In this document: positions 1 to 5,074 of the stretch, one piece after another
Numbering within the stretch: position 1 is the first letter of the stretch
How the letters are laid out: every line of letters starts with the position of its first letter
NCBI GenBank assembly: GCA_946480705.1
Contig: CAMLLF010000360.1
Coordinates: forward strand, 1-5,074
DNA: 5,074 bases
From: an uncultured Lysobacteraceae bacterium
GTDB lineage: Bacteria > Pseudomonadota > Gammaproteobacteria > Xanthomonadales > Rhodanobacteraceae
Reading direction: 5' to 3'
Translations under genes and position numbers: made by a program
The notes under the pieces: generated by a model
What the model was told of the DNA's origin: nothing
What the model saw: only the letters and a program-made list of their open reading frames with translations
Databases searched by the model: none

Positions 1-2
1 CG

Positions 3-344
3 GCACGCTGCGGGTGCCGGTGCTCGTGGTGTTGCACCTGCCGCGCGAGCGGCCGCTGCGCGTCGATCCGCGAGTTCGCGACGCTCGCCTATGCGGCGGC
101 CGGCGTGCCGCTGGACTGGCGCGGCGCAGGCGCCGACGAACATGCCGTCGACGCGCGCGACGGGCGGCGCTGCATCGTCGTCGACGCGGCGTTGCTGCGC
201 CGCCACGACGCGCCGGTGCTGCGCGGCGATCCGACGCGCGCGCGGCGCGAACTCGGACTGACCGACAGCGTCGACACCGCAGCGCTCGCGGCACTGCTGG
301 TCGCCGCCGAGCGCCGCCGCCTCGCCCGGAACCCGCGACCATGA
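3..344 (+). CDS. gmd: GDP-mannose 4,6-dehydratase, C-terminal end (5' partial)
   Basis: This is the 3' end of a gene that starts before the window, read in frame 3 and ending at TGA 342-344. Gmd is a cytoplasmic, NADP-dependent short-chain dehydrogenase/reductase that converts GDP-mannose to GDP-4-keto-6-deoxymannose, the first step towards GDP-D-rhamnose, GDP-fucose and related sugars. The recognisable part begins with SIREFATLAYAAAG, which matches the family's S-[VI]-R-[EQ]-F helix. GVPLDWRGAGADEHAVD follows, like GIKLRFEGTGVEEKG of the E. coli enzyme as I recall it, then IVVDAALLRR and LRGDPTRARRELG (family: LLGDPTKAHEKLGW). Two oddities stand out. The usual R-P-x-E-V substrate-site motif reads R-R-H-D-A. 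The first roughly 14 codons (3-47) give a Cys-rich sequence unlike any Gmd, so a frameshift or sequence error before about position 48 is possible. The stop overlaps the next gene's start by four bases, so the two are probably co-transcribed and translationally coupled. The family assignment is fairly secure; activity is not shown. Confidence 0.8.
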   Translation, partial: ARCGCRCSWCCTCRASGRCASIREFATLAYAAAGVPLDWRGAGADEHAVDARDGRRCIVVDAALLRRHDAPVLRGDPTRARRELGLTDSVDTAALAALLVAAERRRLARNPRP

Positions 345-2572
345 GCGCGGCGCCGCTGCGCGTTATCCTCAACGTCGATGCGATCAGCGCGCCGCTGACC
401 GGCATCGGCGTCTACACGCGAGAACTCGCGCTCGGTCTCGAACGCGCGCCGGGACTCGACGCGCTGAAGCTGTTCTCCGCGTATCGCTGGGTCGCCAACA
501 GCGAGCAGGCGTTCCAGGTCAACCGCACGATCCAGAGCGTGCGCCGCGTGCTGCCGTTCAAGCGCGCCGCGCTCGAAGGCTATACCGCGTTGCGCGCCGC
601 ATTGTTCCGGCACAGCGCGAGCCGGCTCACCGACCACGTGCTGCATGCGCCGAACTTCGTGCTGATGCCGTTCGACGGACCGTCGGTCGCGACGGTGCAC
701 GACATTTCATACCTGCGCTATCCGCAGTTCCACCCGGTCGAGCGCGTGCGTTTTCTCGAACGTCACCTGCCGCCGACGCTCGCGCGCGCCGATGCACTGA
801 TCGTCGATTCGGCCTATGTGCGCGACGAACTCGTGACCGTGCTCGGCGTCGATCCGTCGAAGCTGCACGTTGTGCCGCTCGGTGTCGACGCGGCGTTCCG
901 GCCGCAGACGCAGGCCGATACGCAGGCCGTGCTCGCGCAGCACGGCCTCAACTGGCGCGGCTATCTGCTCGTCGTCGCGACGCAGGAGCCGCGCAAGAAT
1001 CTCGAACGGCTCGTCGAAGCCTATGCGGCACTGCCCGATTCACTGCGCACGCGGCTGCCGCTCGTCGTCGTCGGTGCGCGCGGCTGGCTCGACGCGTCGC
1101 TCGCGCGCCGGCTCGAACCGCTCGAACGCCGCGGCGACGTGCGCCGGCTCGGCTTCGTCGCCGATGCTGACTTGCCCGCGATCTACGCCGCCGCGGCCGG
1201 CTTCGCGTTTCCGTCGCTGTACGAAGGCTTCGGCCTGCCGCTGCTCGAAGCGATGGCGAGCGGCGTGCCGGTGCTGACTTCGGACGTCGCATCGATGCCC
1301 GAAGTCGTCGGCGGCGCCGCGTTGCGCGTCGATCCGCTCGATGTCGATGCGATCCGCGATGGCCTGCGGCGCCTCGTCGAGGACGACGCCTGGCGCGAAC
1401 GCGCGGTGCCGGCCGGACTTGCCCAGGCTGCCGGCTATACCTGGTCGCGCACCGTCGCGGCGACGCTCGCGGTCTATGAGGCGGCGCGCGCGCGCGCCGG
1501 CAGCGTCGCGGTGCCGCTCGCGCATCAACGCACGGCCGCGCCGGCGCAGCCCGCGCGCGCAGCCGTCGTGCTCGTGAACTACAACACGGCCGACCGCAGC
1601 CTGCGCTGCGTGGCGTCGCTGCAGGGACTCGCCGACAGGATCCGGCTGATCGTCGTCGACAGCGGTTCGCGCGCCGAAGACCTGTCGCTGCTGCGCAGCG
1701 GGCTCGCGCAGGCCTGGCCGTCGGCCGAACTCATCGCGAGCCCGATCAACATCGGCTTCGCCGCAGGCTGCAACCGCGCGATCGCGCGCGTGCTCGACGA
1801 TGCGTCGATTTCGCACGTGCTGCTGCTCAACAACGACGCGATCGCGACCGATGCACTGACGACCTGGCTGCTCGACCATGTCGACGGCCGCGTCGACGAC
1901 GACCTCGCCGGCGGCCGCGTGCTGAAGCTCAGCGGCGAGGACGTCGATTCGCTCGGCATCGCGTTCTATCGCAGCCTGCTCGCGTCGAACCGCCTCGACA
2001 TGCAGGACCCCTATTTCGGTCCGACCGGCGGTTGCGCGCTGTACGCGCGGCGCGTGCTCGAAGCGCTGCAGGCCGCGCACGGCCACATCTTCGACGAATC
2101 GTTCTTCTGCTACGCCGAAGACACCGACGTCGCCGCGCGCGCGCTGCTGCTGGGCTTCACGCCGGCCTATACCGACGCCGTGCTCGCGCGCCACGAAGGC
2201 CAGGCGTCGAGCGGCGGCGGCTTCAACGATTTCGTGCTCTACCACGGCATCCGCAACTCGCTGTGGATGCTCCTCAAGTGCGTGCCCACCGGCGTGATCC
2301 TGCGCCACCTGCCGTCGCTGATCGCTATCCACGCCGGCATCGTGCTGCGCCACGGCCTGCGCGGCAAAGCGAGCGTCGTGTTCCGGCTCTATCGCGATGC
2401 GCTCAAGGGAAGCCTGCGCATGCTGCGCAAGCGCCGCCGCATCCAGCGCGAACGCCGCATCGCGCCACGCGATTTCGCGCGGCGCGTGAGCGTGCGCTTT
2501 TACGATCGCGGGTATGTGCGCAATGCGTTGCGCGATCTGTGGGCGGCGTTGCGGGGGAAGGGAAGGGACTGA
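341..2572 (+). CDS. Bifunctional glycosyltransferase, GT4 domain fused to GT2 (rhamnosyltransferase-like) domain
   Basis: The 743-residue product has two catalytic domains. Residues ~1-385 form a GT-B, GT4-family retaining transferase. It opens with [20 protein letters not shown] (glycine-rich loop) and contains [21 protein letters not shown] (R218/K219, phosphate-binding) and EGFGLPLLE, whose E295 and E303 form the EX7E motif. Many relatives are mannosyl- or rhamnosyltransferases. A short linker ([13 protein letters not shown]) leads to a GT-A, GT2-family domain from ~405: VVLVNYN, VDSGS (D440), LLLNND (497-499, DXD-equivalent), GPTGGCALY and [13 protein letters not shown] (E593/D594), as in WbbL-type rhamnosyltransferases. 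The basic, hydrophobic C-terminus (~640-743) may bind the inner membrane. I chose ATG 341 because the GT4 first strand starts there and it overlaps the gmd stop (ATGA); a weak GGAA lies at 328-331. The frame is open further upstream, but that translation is Arg-rich out-of-frame gmd. It probably acts in cytoplasmic assembly of a 6-deoxyhexose-containing O-antigen or exopolysaccharide; donor and acceptor cannot be read from sequence. Confidence 0.93.
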   Translation: MSAAPLRVILNVDAISAPLTGIGVYTRELALGLERAPGLDALKLFSAYRWVANSEQAFQVNRTIQSVRRVLPFKRAALEGYTALRAALFRHSASRLTDHVLHAPNFVLMPFDGPSVATVHDISYLRYPQFHPVERVRFLERHLPPTLARADALIVDSAYVRDELVTVLGVDPSKLHVVPLGVDAAFRPQTQADTQAVLAQHGLNWRGYLLVVATQEPRKNLERLVEAYAALPDSLRTRLPLVVVGARGWLDASLARRLEPLERRGDVRRLGFVADADLPAIYAAAAGFAFPSLYEGFGLPLLEAMASGVPVLTSDVASMPEVVGGAALRVDPLDVDAIRDGLRRLVEDDAWRERAVPAGLAQAAGYTWSRTVAATLAVYEAARARAGSVAVPLAHQRTAAPAQPARAAVVLVNYNTADRSLRCVASLQGLADRIRLIVVDSGSRAEDLSLLRSGLAQAWPSAELIASPINIGFAAGCNRAIARVLDDASISHVLLLNNDAIATDALTTWLLDHVDGRVDDDLAGGRVLKLSGEDVDSLGIAFYRSLLASNRLDMQDPYFGPTGGCALYARRVLEALQAAHGHIFDESFFCYAEDTDVAARALLLGFTPAYTDAVLARHEGQASSGGGFNDFVLYHGIRNSLWMLLKCVPTGVILRHLPSLIAIHAGIVLRHGLRGKASVVFRLYRDALKGSLRMLRKRRRIQRERRIAPRDFARRVSVRFYDRGYVRNALRDLWAALRGKGRD

Positions 2573-2591
2573 CCTGCGGAACCTGTGTACT

Positions 2592-2639
2592 GACAGTGAC
2601 CCTATCCATGAGATTCCGTGGTTGTCGATCGCCACTGTC
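2592..2639. repeat. 7-bp inverted repeat GACAGTG / CACTGTC
   Basis: GACAGTG at 2592-2598 is matched by its reverse complement CACTGTC at 2633-2639, 34 bases apart, just after the glycosyltransferase stop. A further CACTGTC lies at 2723-2729; both right-hand copies extend to CACTGTCGC. The loop is too long and no T-run follows, so this is not an intrinsic terminator. It could be a binding site or chance. Confidence 0.3.
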
Positions 2640-2671
2640 GCGTGACGCCGCTGATACGCACGCCGGTGGGC

Positions 2672-2715
2672 CAATACGAAAGCCGGTGGTCGTCGGTCAG
2701 TGCACGTGCGTATTG
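2672..2715. repeat. 7-bp inverted repeat CAATACG / CGTATTG around a GCACGTGC palindrome
   Basis: CAATACG at 2672-2678 pairs with CGTATTG at 2709-2715. The interval contains the perfect 8-bp palindrome GCACGTGC (2702-2709, sharing one base with the right arm). A direct repeat of GCCGGTGG (2662-2669 and 2682-2689) straddles the left arm. The arms are exact; function is unknown, and 7-bp arms with a 30-base gap may be coincidental. Confidence 0.3.
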
Positions 2716-2727
2716 CGTCGAGCACTG

Positions 2728-2876
2728 TCGCAGAGTATGAGCGCCCCGCGCGCTCCAATTCGAAGACTTCTGCGTTGACAGCGTGACTTGCGCGATGTCC
2801 CGGACTCCGGGGTACTCGGCTGGACCCTGGCTCCCGAAGTCTTCCGCTCGCAGAAAAGTAAGAGTGGTCGCGCTCC
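2728..2876 (+). repeat. Imperfect direct repeat, two copies 120 bases apart
   Basis: TCGCAGA at 2728-2734 and CGCGCTCC at 2749-2756 recur at 2848-2854 and 2869-2876. The same 21-base offset separates the two blocks in both copies. Between them, GTATGAG and GTAAGAG also correspond if two compensating 3-base gaps are allowed. This could be a decayed duplication or a pair of related binding sites. The matching blocks are short, so chance is not excluded. Confidence 0.3.
2762..2844. promoter_or_regulatory. Two GAAG-N-CTTC palindromes, candidate operator pair
   Basis: GAAGACTTC (2762-2770) and GAAGTCTTC (2836-2844) are interrupted palindromes that differ only at the central base. Their centres lie 74 bases apart, close to seven helical turns. 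Between them sits CCCGGACTCCGGG (2799-2811), another palindrome around one central base. Paired identical dyads upstream of a start are typical of dimeric regulator sites with looping. No regulator is identified and no known consensus is claimed. Confidence 0.35.
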
Positions 2877-2909
2877 GTGATCACGTTTTCCGTGGAAAGT
2901 CGTTTAAAC
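2876..2909. promoter_or_regulatory. Cluster of three adjacent palindromes upstream of the SpvB-like gene
   Basis: Within 34 bases there are CGTGATCACG (2876-2885, perfect 10-bp palindrome), TTTCC-GT-GGAAA (2887-2898, 5-bp arms) and GTTTAAAC (2902-2909, perfect 8-bp palindrome). They lie 62-95 bases before the ATG at 2971 and include the most AT-rich stretch of the gap. This makes them the likeliest place for a promoter and operator. The TTTAAA core could serve as a weak -10 element, but no matching -35 is evident. The palindromes are seen directly; their role is inferred. Confidence 0.4.
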
Positions 2910-2970
2910 CAGAGCACGCATCGCCAAGAGGCTGCGCGCATCGGCAGGTATTGGACCATTCGGGGGTTTC

Positions 2971-3123
2971 ATGCGTTTCCTCAGCAAGCTTGTTGGCCGC
3001 GGGCGTCGTTTCGGAGTGCTATCGAACCGATCGAATGCAACGCGCATCGCATCGTGGACGCGGGCGGCGTGCATTGCGTGTCTATATGCGCTGTTGATGC
3101 TTGCCGGTGGACCGGCGCGCGCC
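2971..3123 (+). other. Signal peptide with extended N-region
   Basis: The first 51 codons encode a basic, unusually long n-region (about 31 residues, seven Arg and one Lys), a hydrophobic core (residues 32-47) and a GPARA end with predicted cleavage after A51. There is no alternative ATG inside. A GTG at 3016 (codon 16) could give a more typical signal length of about 36 residues. Export by Sec is inferred; the exact cleavage site is not proven. Confidence 0.75.
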
Positions 3124-5074
3124 GTCGATCCCCATTTCGGGGAGATGGGCCTCAATATCGCGCAGCAGATCTGCCGCAGCGCGAATACCGGGCCTTGGCA
3201 GTCCGGTGTGGCGCTGGCTCAGCCGGGGCGATGGTGGAATCACAAGCGCTACGGAACCGGCTGGGATCTGATCTACAGCGACAATCGCGAAGAACTCAAG
3301 GTTTTTCTGTACACGTACAACGCCAGCGGCCATCCCACCTGGCTTGTGTCCGAGATGAAAGGCATCAGCGATTCCGGCGACGAATGGCGTGCGGATCTCA
3401 TCGAATACACGAGGGACACGGCGGGCGTTCTGTACGATGAAGACGTCGGTGACGTTTATTTCCGCTTCTTCCGCGACGACCCGTCGCGCATGGCTATACG
3501 CTGGCGGTGGGACGATATCGGCAGTGCGATCCAGGAAGAATGTCTGGCCGACATGACGCGGCTCAACCCGACGTACTACGCGGGGACCTCGGACGTCGCG
3601 GAAACCAAGCAGCTCTTCGAAACCGCGGCAACGACGCCAGGGCTCAACCAGACGTTCTCGGGCTATTGGTCCGATCAGGGCGACGTCAACAGCATCCCTG
3701 GCGTAGTCATGACGATCATGCAGACCTCGCTCGGCGAGCAGGAAAGCAAACTCGGCGAAGCGGCCGTGTGGCTCACGTTCAACGAGAACGTGGTCGGTGG
3801 GAAAAAGAAACCGGTCTTCATGCAGGCGCAGCGCACGAATCTGCTGTCGTCGCTGCCGTTTGAGACCGACTCGTTCAATCTCTATTTTCACTATTCCATT
3901 GGCTATCCGGGCGGTTTTCCGACGTCGGATTGCGCGAGCATGACTGCGTGCGTGAGCAATATCGACATCGGCTCGTATGAACGCACGTTCCGCTTCGACA
4001 GCAACTATCGCCGGGCTTACGTCAAATACACGCTGGATGGCGTCGACACCAGTCAAATACTCACCGTGCCCAACACCGGTGAGCGGCCTGATGTGAAGCT
4101 GCGGCAGTTCCAGGGAGGAAATCCCAATCTGCCGGCGACAATATCGATAAATCGAACCACGCGGCTGCAGGACATTTCGGTCAATCGATATGTCTGTGCG
4201 GTCGGGTTGGCGACACCACCGAACCCACCGCCGACCTGCAACATTTATGTGAGCTGGTCGGGCAATCTGATCGGAAAGCCCTGGAAACGCGATCTGAGCA
4301 CACTGCGCTACGACGCTCAGCCTATTGGTAATGAGGACGTCGGCATCGCCCCTATCGCGATGCGAGCCGGCGACCGGTTCCAGGTTGAACTGTGGTCCGG
4401 TGTGCCGGGTGCACCGGGCGCGCAGATGCTCGATAAGGCGCCGGAAATCCGCGGCGTGCTGTACAACTCGTCGAGTATCGCGGTTCCGGATGCCGACCCG
4501 ATTTCCAACGCCGAGGATCGCTCGCCGCATGATGCAAGCGTCGGCGCGGTCGCGGGGGCCGCCGATGTCAGCGGCGGCGCAGCGACGTATACGATCCCGA
4601 TCCAGGTCCCGCCGGGTCGCGCCGGGATGCAGCCGGCCGTGTCGCTGGGCTACAGCAGCAGGGGCGGCAACGGCATCGCGGGGCTCGGGTGGAGTTTGAG
4701 TGCTGGTGGCAGCATTCATCGTTGCCCGCAGACTGTTGCGCAGGACGGCGCGACGCGGGGCGTTCGGCTCGACGGTGCGGATCGGTTATGCCTCGATGGC
4801 CAGCGCCTGATGCTTGCGCCGGGCAGCAGCACCTACGGCGTTGCCGGCGCGGAGTACCGTACCGAGATCGAGAGTTTTTCGCGAATCACGCAGACCGGCA
4901 CGTCATTGGCGGGGAGCGGCGTCTGCTTCACGGTGGAACAGAAGGACGGACGCAAGTTCACTTACGGCTGCGCGCCGGCCGGCCAGTCGTGTCCCGGCGG
5001 CGCGTTGCCCAGAGTTCGCCTGCAGAAGATCGACGGCAGTAGTCGAGAACTGTCGTGGCTGCTAAGCCGGGTCG
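2971..5074 (+). CDS. Exported SpvB/TcaC-domain (RHS-type toxin-like) protein, 5' part (3' partial)
   Basis: The frame stays open from ATG 2971 to the window end (701 codons). It is the first usable start after the in-frame TAA at 2905; a weak GGGGG lies at 2962-2966. Residues 1-51 look like a Sec signal peptide: a long Arg-rich n-region, hydrophobic AACIACLYALLMLAGG (32-47), and an A-R-A cleavage site before V52. Residues ~86-182 (GRWWN...GTGWDLIY...YTYNASGHPTWL...RMAIRWRWDD) form an aromatic-rich module. A looser second copy spans ~231-356 (GYWSD...AVWLTF...KKKPVFMQA...FRFDSNYRRAYVKY). A Pro linker (416-421) leads to a beta-rich segment starting CNIYVSWSGN. From ~524 the sequence matches SpvB N-terminal domains: GGAATYTIPIQVPPGRAGMQ, SLGYSSRGGNGIAGLGWSLS, CLDGQRL and EYRTEIESFSRI. 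Eleven cysteines after the signal peptide fit an oxidising location. Relatives carry RHS repeats and a variable C-terminal toxin downstream, which are not visible here. The SpvB domain call is strong; toxicity is inferred. Confidence 0.9.
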   Translation, partial: MRFLSKLVGRGRRFGVLSNRSNATRIASWTRAACIACLYALLMLAGGPARAVDPHFGEMGLNIAQQICRSANTGPWQSGVALAQPGRWWNHKRYGTGWDLIYSDNREELKVFLYTYNASGHPTWLVSEMKGISDSGDEWRADLIEYTRDTAGVLYDEDVGDVYFRFFRDDPSRMAIRWRWDDIGSAIQEECLADMTRLNPTYYAGTSDVAETKQLFETAATTPGLNQTFSGYWSDQGDVNSIPGVVMTIMQTSLGEQESKLGEAAVWLTFNENVVGGKKKPVFMQAQRTNLLSSLPFETDSFNLYFHYSIGYPGGFPTSDCASMTACVSNIDIGSYERTFRFDSNYRRAYVKYTLDGVDTSQILTVPNTGERPDVKLRQFQGGNPNLPATISINRTTRLQDISVNRYVCAVGLATPPNPPPTCNIYVSWSGNLIGKPWKRDLSTLRYDAQPIGNEDVGIAPIAMRAGDRFQVELWSGVPGAPGAQMLDKAPEIRGVLYNSSSIAVPDADPISNAEDRSPHDASVGAVAGAADVSGGAATYTIPIQVPPGRAGMQPAVSLGYSSRGGNGIAGLGWSLSAGGSIHRCPQTVAQDGATRGVRLDGADRLCLDGQRLMLAPGSSTYGVAGAEYRTEIESFSRITQTGTSLAGSGVCFTVEQKDGRKFTYGCAPAGQSCPGGALPRVRLQKIDGSSRELSWLLSRV

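Larger units (their letters stand above)
2573..2970. other. Intergenic region of ~400 bases without a credible gene
   Basis: I find no coding sequence here. The open frames crossing it are out-of-frame extensions of the flanking genes, with Arg/Ser-rich translations and no family resemblance. GC is visibly lower than in the glycosyltransferase gene. It contains several short inverted repeats and palindromes, listed separately. They are most concentrated in the ~210 bases before the downstream gene, as expected for a control region. No stem followed by a T-tract marks a terminator for the polysaccharide operon. No TTGACA/TATAAT pair at proper spacing is present, so any promoter for the 2971 gene is either non-consensus or activator/alternative-sigma dependent. 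Confidence 0.7.

Noticed and set aside
14..340. N-terminal extension of the glycosyltransferase frame upstream to GTG 14
   Set aside because: The translation is almost all Arg/Ala from out-of-frame gmd sequence; the GT4 fold starts right after ATG 341, which overlaps the gmd stop.
2606..2621. Small hairpin CCATG/CGTGG after the glycosyltransferase stop, as a terminator
   Set aside because: The stem is only five pairs including one G-U, and no T-tract follows.
2032..2778. Open frame in another + frame running into the intergenic gap
   Set aside because: Most of it lies over the GT2 domain in the wrong frame and reads as Arg/Ala-rich sequence; the tail in the gap has no recognisable features.
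2775..2803. Perfect -35 hexamer TTGACA at 2775-2780
   Set aside because: No TATAAT-like hexamer occurs 16-18 bases downstream; the sequence there is GC-rich, so I do not call a sigma-70 promoter.
1040..2959. Long open frame on the minus strand (639 codons)
   Set aside because: It is antisense to a glycosyltransferase with intact catalytic motifs. Its translation is compositionally biased with no domain resemblance, a normal artefact of high-GC DNA.
2877..3440. Open frame with ATG 2877 overlapping the start of the SpvB-like gene
   Set aside because: It overlaps the signal peptide and first module out of frame and has no domain resemblance; the frame starting at 2971 is clearly the coding one.
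3082..4719. Long open frame on the minus strand opposite the SpvB-like gene (545 codons)
   Set aside because: The + strand frame has a signal peptide and clear SpvB motifs; the minus-strand translation shows no recognisable motif.

Overview
The window is very GC-rich and strongly prefers G/C at third codon positions, with abundant GCG, TCG, CTC and CGC codons. Together with the gene types, this suggests a beta-proteobacterium of the Burkholderia/Paraburkholderia group. That assignment is inferred from composition and gene content; there is no rRNA or other marker gene here. All three genes I can support lie on the + strand.

Left part (positions 3-2572): the end of a surface-polysaccharide cluster. 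The 3' end of gmd (GDP-mannose 4,6-dehydratase) overlaps by four bases (ATGA) the start of a 743-residue glycosyltransferase. That protein fuses an N-terminal GT4 domain (GT-B fold) to a C-terminal GT2 domain (GT-A fold, rhamnosyltransferase-like). Gmd converts GDP-mannose to GDP-4-keto-6-deoxymannose, the precursor of GDP-D-rhamnose and related 6-deoxyhexoses. The neighbouring two-domain transferase could therefore add mannose- or rhamnose-type sugars to an O-antigen or exopolysaccharide. The pathway link is inferred from the gene order.

Middle (2573-2970): about 400 bases with no credible gene. It holds several short palindromes and inverted repeats, including two copies of GAAG-N-CTTC and a dense cluster of palindromes at 2876-2909. 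There is no convincing intrinsic terminator and no complete sigma-70 promoter.

Right part (2971 to the window end): the 5' part, 701 codons, of a large exported protein that continues past the window. It has a signal peptide with an unusually long basic N-region. Next come two related copies of an aromatic-rich module (GxWW...W...YTY...GxPTW type) and a third beta-rich segment. After these comes the start of an SpvB-type N-terminal domain, as found in insecticidal toxin complex (TcaC/SpvB) and RHS-like polymorphic toxin proteins. In that family the C-terminal part usually carries RHS/YD repeats and a variable effector; that part is not visible here. The gene appears compositionally mosaic: sampled lines of the front modules are clearly lower in GC than the SpvB-like part and the glycosyltransferase. 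The gap and this shift make 2573-2970 a plausible boundary between the polysaccharide cluster and an independently regulated, possibly acquired, toxin-like gene.
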